The notes under the pieces are model-generated. The model was not told where the DNA came from. It ran no database searches and saw only the letters and a program-made list of their open reading frames with translations. Below are positions 8,785 to 18,518 of a stretch of DNA of 64,000 nt, one piece after another (position 1 is the first letter of the stretch; every line of letters begins with the position of its first letter). The DNA lies in assembly GCF_000213055.1 (NCBI RefSeq), contig NZ_CM001165.1:2901945-2965944 (forward strand), written 5' to 3'. This DNA is from Streptomyces sp. Tu6071 (GTDB taxonomy: Bacteria > Actinomycetota > Actinomycetes > Streptomycetales > Streptomycetaceae). Both the position numbers and the translations under genes were made by a program.

Positions 8785-11700
8785 ATGCACGACGACCGGA
8801 CCGCGACCGAGGACCGCATCGCACGGTTCGTCTCCAGCAGGCTGCGACCCGCCCTCCACTCCGAGCCGCTGCCGCTCTCGCTGGAGGTGTGGCGGGTGCC
8901 CGGGGAGCCGGTGCCCGTCGCCGAGGCGCTGCGGGCCACGTACGAGCCCTTCGAGGCCGGCGCGTACTGGGGCCCGGCCTGGGGCACGACATGGCTGCGC
9001 GCGAAGGGCACCGTGCCCGCGCACTGGGCGGGCAGGCGGGTCGAGGCCGTCTTCGACCTCGACTTCGACCTCACGCAGGGGCCCGGCGGGCAGGCCGAGG
9101 GCTTCGTGCACACCGCCGCCGGGGAACCCCTCCAGGGCCTGCACCCCTACCACCGCACGGTGCGCCTCGCCGAACCCGCCACCGGGGGCGAGGAGATCGA
9201 CCTCCTCGTCGAACTCGCGGCGAACCCCAAGATCGCGGGCAGCGCGGCGATCGGGATGCGGTACAGCTCCCTGCGGACCGCCGGGGACGAGCCCCTGTAC
9301 CGGCTGCTCGTCGCCGACCTCGCGGTGCGCGAGGAGGACGTGTGGCACCTGCTCCAGGACATGAGCGTCCTGGACGAACTCATGCGCCAGCTCCCGGAGT
9401 CGGCGCCCCGGCGGTGGGAGATCCTGCGGGCGCTCGACAAGGTCGTGGACGTCGTCGACCCGTGGGACGTGGCGGCGACGGCCGCGCGGGGCCGCGAGGT
9501 CCTGGCCGATGTCCTCGCGCGGCCCGCGCACGCCTCCGCGCACACCGTGCACGCGGTCGGGCACGCGCACATCGACTCGGCGTGGCTGTGGCCGCTGCGC
9601 GAGACGGTCCGCAAGTGCGCCCGGACGTTCACGAACGTCACCGCGCTCGCCGAGGAGTACCCCGAACTCGTCTTCGCCTGCTCCTCCGCGCAGCAGTACG
9701 CGTGGATGAAGGAGCGACGACCCGACGTGTACGCGCGGATCAGGAAGGCCGTGGACGAGGGGAGTTTCGTGCCGGTGGGCGGCATGTGGGTGGAGGCGGA
9801 CGGGAATCTGCCGGGCGGCGAGGCCCTGGCCCGCCAACTCGTCTACGGACGGCGGTTTTTCGCCGAGGAGTTCGGGGTCGAGCAGGACGGCGTGTGGCTC
9901 CCCGACTCCTTCGGCTACAGCGCCGCGTACCCGCAGCTCGCGAAGCTGGCGGGCGCGCGCTGGTTCCTCACGCAGAAGCTCTCGTGGAACGCCGTGAACC
10001 GGCTGCCGCACCACACCTTCGACTGGGAGGGCATCGACGGCACCCGCATCCTCACCCACTTCCCGCCCGTCGACACGTACAACTGCGAGCTGACCGGGCG
10101 CGAACTCGCGCACGCGGAGGCGAACTTCGCGGAGAAGGGGGTCGCGGGACGCTCGCTCGCGCCGTTCGGCTTCGGGGACGGGGGCGGCGGGCCGACCAGG
10201 GAGATGATGGAGCGGGCCCGGCGCCTGCGGGACCTGGAGGGCTCGCCCCGCGTCGAGGTCACCAAGCCCTCGGACTTCTTCGCGACCGCCGACCGCGAGT
10301 ACCCGGACCGGCCGGTGTGGCGGGGCGAGTTGTACCTGGAGAACCACCGGGGCACGTACACGAGCCAGGCGCGCACGAAGCGCGGCAACCGGCGCGCGGA
10401 GGCGCTGCTCCGGGAGGCCGAGCTGTGGGCGGCCACGGCGGCGGTCCGGGGCGGGCACGCGTACCCGTACGAGGAGTTGGAGGCCCTGTGGCGGCGGGTG
10501 CTGCTCCACCAGTTCCACGACATCCTGCCCGGCACGTCGATCGCCTGGGTGCACGAGCAGGCCGAGGAGATGTACCGCGAGGCGCACGCGGCGCTGGAGG
10601 GCATCATCGGGGCCGCAGCGGGTGAACTCGGTGCGTCCGGCGAGGGGTTCGCGGTGCTGAACGCGGCGCCGCAGGAGCGTACGGAGGTCGTCGTGGTGCC
10701 CGGCGGGGTCGCGGGCGGGCAGGAGCTGGCGGACGGCTCGCGCGCCGTGCTCGCGCACGCCCCGGCGCTCGGCGCGGGGACCCTGGACGGCGGCGGGGAC
10801 GGCCCGCAGCCGGTCACCGCGGGCGAGGAGAACGGGGACCTCGTCCTCGACAACGGCCTCGTACGGGTGCGGATCGACCGGGCCGAAGGGCTCGTGCGCT
10901 CGGTACGGGACCTGGGCGCGGACCGCGAGACGCTCGCCCCGGACGAGCCGGGCAACCTGCTGCAACTGCACCACGACGACCCCACGCTGTGGAGCGCGTG
11001 GAACCTCGACGCGTCCTACCGCAACACCGTCCGCGACCTCACCGCGGCCGAGTCGGTCGAGCTGGTCGAGCCGGGACCGCTGCTCGCCCGGGTGCGCGTG
11101 ACGCGCGCCTTCGGAGCGTCCCGGCTCGTCCAGGACCTCGAACTGACGGCCGGGGCACGGCGGTTGGTGGTCCGTACGGATATCGACTGGCAGGAGCGGG
11201 ACGCCGTGCTGAAGGCGGCGTGGCCGCTCGACGTGCACGCCGGGCACGAGAGCGCGGAGGTGCAGTTCGGGCACGTCCAGCGGCCCACGCACGAGAACAC
11301 GAGCTGGGACGCGGCCCGCTTCGAGGTGTGGCAGCACCGGTGGGTGCACGTCGGCGAGCACGGTTTCGGCGCGGCACTGCTCACGGACTCGACGTACGGG
11401 CACGACGTGCGGCGGCACACGCGCGCGGACGGCGGTACGACGACGACGCTGCGGCTCTCCCTCCTGCGCGCCCCGCACAGCCCGGACCCCGAGGCGGACC
11501 GGGGGCGGCACGCCTTCGCGTACGCGCTGGAGGCGGGGACCGGCATCGGGGGCGCGGCGGCCGGGGGATACGCGCTCAACCTGCCCCTGCGGGTCGTGCC
11601 GGGCGGTGCGGGCGCTCCGCTCGTGACCGTCTCGCACCCGGACGTGCTCGTGGAGGCGGTGAAGCTCGCGGACGACCGTTCGGGGGACGTCGTCGTGCGG

Positions 11701-11880
11701 CTCTACGAGTCGCGGGGCGGTGCGGTGCGGGCCTCGCTCGGGGCGGGGTTCGCGGTGGGCTCGGCGGCGGTGACGGATCTGCTGGAGGAGCCGGTGTCGG
11801 AGCTGGAGGTCGTGGAGGGACGGGTCGCGCTGGCGCTGCGGCCGTTCCAGATCCTGACGGTGCGGCTGCGCCGGAGCTGA
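8785..11880 (+). CDS. alpha-mannosidase, glycoside hydrolase family 38
   Basis: The 1031-residue enzyme releases mannose from alpha-mannosides by a retaining mechanism. Visible hallmarks are the zinc-site strand AVGHAHIDSAWLWP near residue 255, WVEADGNLPGGEAL near 335, and LPDSFGYSAAYPQLAKL near 375, whose Asp is the family nucleophile. HQFHDILPGTS near 575 is also typical. The C-terminal half is the beta-sandwich of bacterial GH38 enzymes. There is no signal peptide, so it is cytosolic and would act on imported oligosaccharides. GAGGAG lies at 8769-8774 before the ATG. It ends in a convergent terminator shared with the next gene. The 169-bp gap before it shows only GC-rich sequence. Confidence 0.95.
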   Translation: MHDDRTATEDRIARFVSSRLRPALHSEPLPLSLEVWRVPGEPVPVAEALRATYEPFEAGAYWGPAWGTTWLRAKGTVPAHWAGRRVEAVFDLDFDLTQGPGGQAEGFVHTAAGEPLQGLHPYHRTVRLAEPATGGEEIDLLVELAANPKIAGSAAIGMRYSSLRTAGDEPLYRLLVADLAVREEDVWHLLQDMSVLDELMRQLPESAPRRWEILRALDKVVDVVDPWDVAATAARGREVLADVLARPAHASAHTVHAVGHAHIDSAWLWPLRETVRKCARTFTNVTALAEEYPELVFACSSAQQYAWMKERRPDVYARIRKAVDEGSFVPVGGMWVEADGNLPGGEALARQLVYGRRFFAEEFGVEQDGVWLPDSFGYSAAYPQLAKLAGARWFLTQKLSWNAVNRLPHHTFDWEGIDGTRILTHFPPVDTYNCELTGRELAHAEANFAEKGVAGRSLAPFGFGDGGGGPTREMMERARRLRDLEGSPRVEVTKPSDFFATADREYPDRPVWRGELYLENHRGTYTSQARTKRGNRRAEALLREAELWAATAAVRGGHAYPYEELEALWRRVLLHQFHDILPGTSIAWVHEQAEEMYREAHAALEGIIGAAAGELGASGEGFAVLNAAPQERTEVVVVPGGVAGGQELADGSRAVLAHAPALGAGTLDGGGDGPQPVTAGEENGDLVLDNGLVRVRIDRAEGLVRSVRDLGADRETLAPDEPGNLLQLHHDDPTLWSAWNLDASYRNTVRDLTAAESVELVEPGPLLARVRVTRAFGASRLVQDLELTAGARRLVVRTDIDWQERDAVLKAAWPLDVHAGHESAEVQFGHVQRPTHENTSWDAARFEVWQHRWVHVGEHGFGAALLTDSTYGHDVRRHTRADGGTTTTLRLSLLRAPHSPDPEADRGRHAFAYALEAGTGIGGAAAGGYALNLPLRVVPGGAGAPLVTVSHPDVLVEAVKLADDRSGDVVVRLYESRGGAVRASLGAGFAVGSAAVTDLLEEPVSELEVVEGRVALALRPFQILTVRLRRS

Positions 11881-11888
11881 CGGGCGGA

Positions 11889-11930
11889 TGACGAGGGGGG
11901 CGGCCGGTGCACCGGCCGCCCCCTCCGTCA
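11889..11930. terminator. bidirectional terminator between convergent genes
   Basis: A perfect 18-bp palindrome CGGCCGGTGCACCGGCCG (11901-11918) is extended by G/C runs and, past one mismatch, by TGACG...CGTCA, giving a stem of about 20 bp. It sits between the mannosidase stop and the convergent downstream gene and even overlaps that gene's stop codon. It can serve as a terminator for both strands. Confidence 0.85.
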
Positions 11931-12560
11931 TTCCCCGGGCTCCGGCGGGAACTCGTTCGGCGGTGACTCCAGGTCCTCCAGCTCGATCCCCGGGGCGGCG
12001 AGGACGACGTCCCCGGCCACGTGCACGTCGTGCCGCTCCCCCGTCTCCAGGTCGCTGACCTGGTACGAGTCCACGCGCAGGAGTCCGTTGTCGGTGGCGT
12101 GTGCTTGGGTGTCCGTCAGTTGCCAGGACTGGTCGGCCGTCCTGGTGGCGAGTACCGGTGCGCTGAAGGAGACCAGCCGGATGCGGGTGGGGGGAGATTG
12201 CGGGGTGAGGCGGAGGAGCCGGGCGGTGGCGACGTAGAAGGCGGGGGACGTGCCGCCGAAGGCGTGGGCGCGCGCGTTGCCCTCGGTGGCGTGGTTCCCC
12301 TCCGGGTCCGACCTGACCCAGGTGAGCCCTTCGAGTGCGCCGCCGCGGACCTGCCAGCCGCCCGCGCGCAGTTCGAGTCGCAGGGGACGCCCGCGCGAGT
12401 CGAGCGTGAGGTCGACGGAACCGGCGTCCGGCTCGCCCACGGGGGTGGTGAGCCGGGCGACGTACCGCCAGCCGGAGGGTCCCGGCGCGCACTGGAAGTG
12501 CTCCTCGGCGAGGAGGCGGCCGTCGTGCGGGTCGTGGAGGGAGTAGCGGCCTCGGGGCAT
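11928..12560 (-). CDS. conserved hypothetical protein (all-beta, cytosolic)
   Basis: This 210-residue protein is not assigned to a named family. It begins MPRGRYSLHDPHDGRLLAEE and has repeated beta-strand patterns such as WRYVARLTTPVGEPDAGSVD and LRLELRAGGWQVRGG. An acidic, Pro-rich C-terminus follows (LEDLESPPNEFPPEPGE). The pattern suggests a beta-barrel such as the putative glycolipid-binding or lipocalin-like fold, but I cannot confirm it. No signal peptide or membrane helix is seen. AGGACA precedes the ATG. It is downstream of ahcY on the same strand, but a strong hairpin at 12606-12641 separates them, so it is probably transcribed separately. Confidence 0.6.
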   Translation of the reverse strand: MPRGRYSLHDPHDGRLLAEEHFQCAPGPSGWRYVARLTTPVGEPDAGSVDLTLDSRGRPLRLELRAGGWQVRGGALEGLTWVRSDPEGNHATEGNARAHAFGGTSPAFYVATARLLRLTPQSPPTRIRLVSFSAPVLATRTADQSWQLTDTQAHATDNGLLRVDSYQVSDLETGERHDVHVAGDVVLAAPGIELEDLESPPNEFPPEPGE

Positions 12561-12605
12561 CGGGGGGTGTCCTGGGGTGGGTGCTCGGGGGAAGCGGGGG
12601 AAGCG

Positions 12606-12641
12606 GGACGGCCCGGAAGCGCGGGGGCTTCCGGGCCGTCC
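12606..12641 (-). terminator. terminator downstream of ahcY
   Basis: A perfect 15-bp stem (12606-12620 pairing with 12627-12641, core GGACGGCCCGGAAGC) has a 6-nt loop and lies 41 nt past the ahcY stop. It is a typical GC-rich Streptomyces terminator without an obvious U tract. Confidence 0.85.
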
Positions 12642-12681
12642 TCACCTGCTCCGGCGGGCGTGATTCCGCGCCCGCGGGGGC

Positions 12682-14412
<1,731 letters not shown>

Positions 14413-14437
14413 CTACCAGCCCTGCCCGGAGGAGACA

Positions 14438-14473
14438 GGGGGCCCGGGAGGACGGTGTCCTTCCCGGGCCCCC
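14438..14473 (-). terminator. terminator downstream of the CDF transporter gene
   Basis: GGGGGCCCGGGAGGAC (14438-14453) pairs with 14457-14473 with a single-base bulge and a GGT loop. It lies 23 nt past the transporter stop and separates that gene from ahcY on the same strand. Confidence 0.8.
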
Positions 14474-14495
14474 GCGTGGCGCGCTGCCGTGACGG

Positions 14496-15479
14496 TCAGT
14501 GATCCTCGGCCGGGTGGGGGACGGGACCGCCCGGGGTGGCCTCCGGCTGCGGGCCCGCGGCGGCCTCCGCCTCGGTGAAGATGTCCGGCTCCAGGTAGAT
14601 CACGCGGGCGATCGCGACGGCCTCGCGGACGCGGGACTCGGCGCCGTCGATGGCCTCGGTGATCTCCGTGCCCGTCGCGTCGGGACGCACCGCGATCTTC
14701 GCGGCGACGAGAAGTTCCTCCGGGCCGAGGTGGAGCGTGCGCATGTGGATGACGCCGGTGACGAGGGTGCCGTCGACGAGCGAGGCGGAGATGGTCTCCT
14801 CGATCTGCGGGTTCGCGGCCTCGCCGACGAGGAGCGACTTCGTCTCGGCGGCGAGGACGAGCGCGATGAGGATGAGCAGGACGCCGATGCAGAGCGTGCC
14901 GATGCCGTCCCAGACGCCGTCGCCGGTCGCGAGCGAGAGGCCGACGCCGCCGAGGGCGAGGACGAGACCGATGAGCGCGCCGAAGTCCTCCAGGAGGACG
15001 ACGGGCAGTTCGGGGGCCTTCGCCCGGCGGATGTACTCGACCCACGACATCGTGCCGCGCGTCGTGTTCGACTCCTTCACGGCGGTGCGGAAGGACAGGC
15101 CCTCCGCGATGATCGCGAAGACGAGGACCCCGACGGGCCAGTACCAGTGCTCCAGCTCGTGCGGGTGCTTGATCTTCTCGTAGCCCTCGTACAGCGCGAA
15201 CATGCCGCCGACCGAGAACAGGACGATGGAGACGAGGAAGGCGTAGAGGAAGCGCTCGCGGCCGTAGCCGAAGGGGTGCTGCGGCGTGGCGGCGCGCTCG
15301 GAGCGCTTCTTGCCGAGGAGGAGCAGTGCCTGGTTGCCGGAGTCGGCGACGGAGTGGACGCCCTCGGCGAGCATCGACGAGGAACCGCTGAAGGCGAAGG
15401 CCACGAATTTCGACACGGCGATGGCGAGGTTGGCGGAGAGCGCCGCCACGATCGCCTTGGTGCCGCCTGACGCACTCAT
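14496..15479 (-). CDS. cation diffusion facilitator (CDF) family transporter
   Basis: The 327-residue membrane protein probably exports divalent metal by proton exchange. About six helices are visible, starting with AIVAALSANLAIAVSKFVAF. The helix-2 motif SMLAEGVHSVADSGNQALLL carries the expected His/Asp metal ligands, and EDFGALIGLVLALGGVGLSL matches helix 5. The soluble C-terminal domain (about 225-327) has the CDF ferredoxin-like pattern with MRTLHLGPEELLVAAKI. The subtype resembles the SLC30A9-like branch, judging by KKRSERAATPQHPFGYGRER. GGGAGACGAG precedes the ATG. The metal (zinc, iron or manganese) cannot be read from the sequence. Confidence 0.9.
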   Translation of the reverse strand: MSASGGTKAIVAALSANLAIAVSKFVAFAFSGSSSMLAEGVHSVADSGNQALLLLGKKRSERAATPQHPFGYGRERFLYAFLVSIVLFSVGGMFALYEGYEKIKHPHELEHWYWPVGVLVFAIIAEGLSFRTAVKESNTTRGTMSWVEYIRRAKAPELPVVLLEDFGALIGLVLALGGVGLSLATGDGVWDGIGTLCIGVLLILIALVLAAETKSLLVGEAANPQIEETISASLVDGTLVTGVIHMRTLHLGPEELLVAAKIAVRPDATGTEITEAIDGAESRVREAVAIARVIYLEPDIFTEAEAAAGPQPEATPGGPVPHPAEDH

Positions 15480-15630
15480 CTCTGCTCGTCTCCCCTGTGG
15501 GTCGTCTGGGTCGTCGGTGTCGGCCGGTGTTCCCGGGACGCGTCATTCTCCCGTACGGGGGACGGGTGCCCCGGCGCGGGCGGCGGAATCCGCGCCGGGG
15601 CGAGGTGAGGGCCGGGCGGGGCCTCCCGGT

Positions 15631-16794
15631 TCAGACCCGTACGCCCGCGCGGAACAGCGTGCCCTCGCCGTGCGCGGTGACGCGTTCGCCCGCCGGGACG
15701 AAGACCGCTTCCCCGGGGCTCAGCGTCTCGTCGCCCGCCGTGACCCGCCCCGCCGTGCACAGCAGGACCTGCGGGCCGGGCGAGGTGAGGTCGGGGGTGG
15801 TGGCGTCGGGGACGAGCACATAGCGCGAGAGGCGGAACTCGTCGATGGGGGTCGCGTAGACCTCCTCGCCGTCCGGGGCGGCCTCGGGGCGCTGGACGCC
15901 GGGGTCGGTCGCGGCGAAGCGGACGACGCGCAGGAGTTCGGGGACGTCGACGTGCTTGGGGGTGAGGCCGCAGCGCAGCACGTTGTCCGAGTTGGCCATG
16001 ATCTCGACGCCGAGGCCGTGGAGGTAGGCGTGCGGGACTCCGGCGCCGAGGTAGAGGGCCTGGCCCGGCTGGAGGCGGACGGAGTTGAGGAGCATCGCGG
16101 CGAGGACGCCCGGGTCGCCGGGGTAGTCGCGGGCGACGCGGGCGTAGGGCTCGTACGGGCCGCCGAGGCGTTCGCAGGCGAGCGCGGTCTCCTCCACGGT
16201 CGCGGCCATGGCGCGCGGCTCGGCGGTGAGGATCGCGGTGAGGACCTCGCGCAGCGCGGCCTCCTCGGGGTGGGCGCGCAGCAGGTCCACGTACGGCTTG
16301 AGGCTGTCGACGTCGAGCCCGGCGAGCAGCGCGGCAGCGGCGGTCGGCTCGCGGAAACCGCACAGGCCGTCGAAGGGCGTGAGCGCGCAGATCAGTTCGG
16401 GCTTGTGGTTGGCGTCCTTGTAGTTGCGCTCGGGGGCGTCGATCGGGACGCCGCGCCGCTCCTCCTCGGCGAAACCGGCCTCGGCCTGCGCGCGGTCGGG
16501 GTGGACCTGGAGCGAGAGCGGCGATCCGGCGGCGAGGACCTTGAGGAGGAAGGGGAGGCGCGGGCCGAACTTCTCCGCGGCGGGGGCGCCGAGTTCGCGT
16601 GCGGGGTCGGCGTCGACGACGGCCGAGAGGGCCACGCTGCCGTGCCCGCGGTCGAGGTGCGAGGGGGCCCCGGGGTGCGCGCCGATCCACATCTCGGCCT
16701 GCGGTTCGCCGCTGGGCTCGACGCCCAGCAGCTCGGGAATGGCGGTGAGCGAGCCCCAGGCGTAGGGGCGGATGGTGTTGCTGAGGCGATCCAT
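15631..16794 (-). CDS. manA: mannose-6-phosphate isomerase, class I
   Basis: This 387-residue cupin enzyme interconverts fructose-6-phosphate and mannose-6-phosphate. The N-terminus MDRLSNTIRPYAWGSLTAIP is characteristic. Zinc ligands are visible in SLQVHPDRAQAEAGFAEEE (Gln, His), NHKPELICAL (Glu) and NVLRCGLTPKHVDVPEL (His). GAAGGAACC precedes the ATG. It lies downstream of the SIS-domain and phosphomannomutase genes on the same strand, as part of the conserved mannose-phosphate gene group. Product flow goes to manB (18519-19880) and the guanylyltransferase at 33250-34341. It could also feed the mannose released by the GH38 enzyme into glycolysis after phosphorylation. Confidence 0.96.
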   Translation of the reverse strand: MDRLSNTIRPYAWGSLTAIPELLGVEPSGEPQAEMWIGAHPGAPSHLDRGHGSVALSAVVDADPARELGAPAAEKFGPRLPFLLKVLAAGSPLSLQVHPDRAQAEAGFAEEERRGVPIDAPERNYKDANHKPELICALTPFDGLCGFREPTAAAALLAGLDVDSLKPYVDLLRAHPEEAALREVLTAILTAEPRAMAATVEETALACERLGGPYEPYARVARDYPGDPGVLAAMLLNSVRLQPGQALYLGAGVPHAYLHGLGVEIMANSDNVLRCGLTPKHVDVPELLRVVRFAATDPGVQRPEAAPDGEEVYATPIDEFRLSRYVLVPDATTPDLTSPGPQVLLCTAGRVTAGDETLSPGEAVFVPAGERVTAHGEGTLFRAGVRV

Positions 16795-16902
16795 GGTTCC
16801 TTCAACGGGCGGGCGGACGGGTGGAGGTCGGCGGCCGGGATCGAGCGTACGGGGCGGGCGGGGCGGGGCGCCGTCCCCCGTCGCGGGTCGGGCGGCCTCC
16901 GG

Positions 16903-18018
16903 CTAGCCCTGCCCCGCCAGGGACAGGTACGCCGCCGTGTACTCGGTGAGGGCGAGGAGTTCGGCCAGGACGTCGAGGTCCTGGCCCTCGGGGAGGGCGA
17001 GTTCGGTGAGGGGGACGCGGTGGGCGTGGGCGAGCTCGCGGACGGCGGGGGCCGCGGTGAGGCCGTCCGCGGTGCGGGTGCGGAGCAGGACGACGCGGGG
17101 GCGCGGGCCCGAGGTGTCCTCAACGCGGTCGCGGAAGAAGTCGTCCATGCCGTCGTCCCCGCTGTCCGTCTCGGCGGGGCGGCTGAGCAGCGCCGCGTGC
17201 GCGGTCAGGGCCTCGGGGAGCGCGGCGGTGAGCGCGGCGCGGCCCGCGCGGGCGGCGAGGAGCCGTACGAGGCGGCGCGCGACGGCGTCCGAGGCGGGGC
17301 CCTCGGTCCACAGGAGCGGCAGCGACTCGTCGAGTTCGACGGCGAGGGACTTGGCCGGGTTGGCGCCGGTCGGGGTGACGGGCCCGCAGCGCTCGGCGGT
17401 CGCGTCGAGGCGGTCGGCGAGGCGCTGGACCGCCTCCTCGTCGGCGTCGACGAGGCCCGTACGGTCCAGGAGGCCGAGCAGCGGGACGAGGAAGGGCCAG
17501 GGCGAGACCGTCCGTTCCCCCTCGGGCGGGGTCGCGAGCGGGAGCGGGAGGCCGCGCGAGCCGTCGACGATCTCGCCGAGCGCGCTGCGGCGCGGGAGGA
17601 CCGCGACGACGGTGAGGCCGCGCCGGTACGCCTGCTCGGCGAGGAGGCGCAGGCCGGGCTCGGAGCCGTCGGGCGTGGCGATGAGGAGCAGGTCGACGGG
17701 GCCGGCCCAGCCGGGGAGCGCCCAGCGCAGCGCGCCGGATGCGGCGGCGACGCCGGTGGGGGCGAGACGGATCACGGGGCAGCCGCCGGCGGCGAGCGCG
17801 CTCGTCACGTCGGCGGCGGTCTCGGCGGCCGGGCCCGAGGTCGCGAGCAGGATCGAGCGGGGCCGTCCCTCGGGCTTGAGCGAGGTGAGCCCGGCCTCGG
17901 CGGCGAGCCGCTGGGCGGTACGGACCAGGGCTCCGGCCGACGCGGCGGCGGGCAGCAGTCCGTACGGGTCCGCGTGCGCGAGTGCGGCGGGGTCGTCGAG
18001 CAGGAGGTCGTCGAGCAT
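16903..18018 (-). CDS. SIS-domain protein, phosphoglucose/phosphomannose isomerase-like
   Basis: The 371-residue protein resembles the sugar isomerase (SIS) proteins annotated as bifunctional glucose/mannose-6-phosphate isomerase in actinobacteria. Two SIS-like halves are seen: SILLATSGPAAETAADVTSA near residue 55 and an isomerase-like C-terminal half with LRTRTADGLTAAPAVRELA. The ...LPLLWTEGPASDAVARRLVR segment matches the second SIS core. It sits between manA and a Trm112-like gene, downstream of phosphomannomutase. The usual catalytic Glu/His of dual isomerases are not obvious, so it may be regulatory rather than enzymatic. AGGGAGACG precedes the ATG. Confidence 0.7.
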   Translation of the reverse strand: MLDDLLLDDPAALAHADPYGLLPAAASAGALVRTAQRLAAEAGLTSLKPEGRPRSILLATSGPAAETAADVTSALAAGGCPVIRLAPTGVAAASGALRWALPGWAGPVDLLLIATPDGSEPGLRLLAEQAYRRGLTVVAVLPRRSALGEIVDGSRGLPLPLATPPEGERTVSPWPFLVPLLGLLDRTGLVDADEEAVQRLADRLDATAERCGPVTPTGANPAKSLAVELDESLPLLWTEGPASDAVARRLVRLLAARAGRAALTAALPEALTAHAALLSRPAETDSGDDGMDDFFRDRVEDTSGPRPRVVLLRTRTADGLTAAPAVRELAHAHRVPLTELALPEGQDLDVLAELLALTEYTAAYLSLAGQG

Positions 18019-18092
18019 GGCGTCTCCCTGGCGGGGCGGCGGGGGGCGGGTCGGGCCGGGTGCCTGGGCCTCGCGCTCACCGGGGCGGGACC

Positions 18093-18145
18093 GCGGGGCT
18101 CCGCCCCGGACCCCGGTCCTCGAACGCCCCCGGCCTTCGGCCGGG
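18093..18145. repeat. dispersed GC-rich palindromic intergenic repeat, copy 1
   Basis: GCGGGGCTCCGCCCCGGACC, then CCCGGTCCTCGAACG, followed by the small hairpin CCCGGCCTTCGGCCGGG. On the minus strand it matches the copy at 27947-27991 (shared core GTCCGGGG-CGGAGCCCCGC). It lies in the 210-bp gap between the SIS and Trm112 genes. Related copies are at 33149-33218, 60731-60774 and 62211-62258. Confidence 0.6.
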
Positions 18146-18228
18146 AGGTGTCCCCGGGCGCGCTGGATTCGGGGCCGGTCCGGGGTGCGTTTCTCGCGGT
18201 GGTGGCGGGACCTGTCGCGCCCGGTTCG

Positions 18229-18411
18229 TCACTCCGGCTTGCGGGCCTCGTCGACGAGGAGGACCGGGATGTTGTCACGGACCGGGTAGATCAGGCCGCA
18301 GTCGGCGCCGGTGCAGACGAGTTCCTCGGCGTCCTCCGTCGTGCGCTCCTTCAGCGGGGAGTGGCAGGCGGGGCAGGCGAGGATCTCCAGGAGGCCGGAT
18401 TCGAGGGGCAT
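18229..18411 (-). CDS. Trm112-family zinc-binding protein
   Basis: This 60-residue protein has the compact zinc ribbon of the Trm112/YcaR family: LEILACPACHSPLK (CxxC, residues 13-16) and a second LVCTGADCGLIYPVRDNIPV carrying Cys residues, ending VLLVDEARKP. Family members activate methyltransferases or act as small adaptor proteins. GAAGGACC precedes the ATG. It is conserved between phosphomannomutase and the SIS protein, which suggests co-transcription with manB, about 107 nt upstream. Confidence 0.9.
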   Translation of the reverse strand: MPLESGLLEILACPACHSPLKERTTEDAEELVCTGADCGLIYPVRDNIPVLLVDEARKPE

Positions 18412-18518
18412 GCGGGGTCCTTCCGCGGGCGGTGACGGGTACGGGGCCAGCCTAGCCCGCCCCTGGTCGGGGCGGACGGGGCGCGTGCGGCGGGAACCGG
18501 GGTGTCAGGGGCGGGGTG

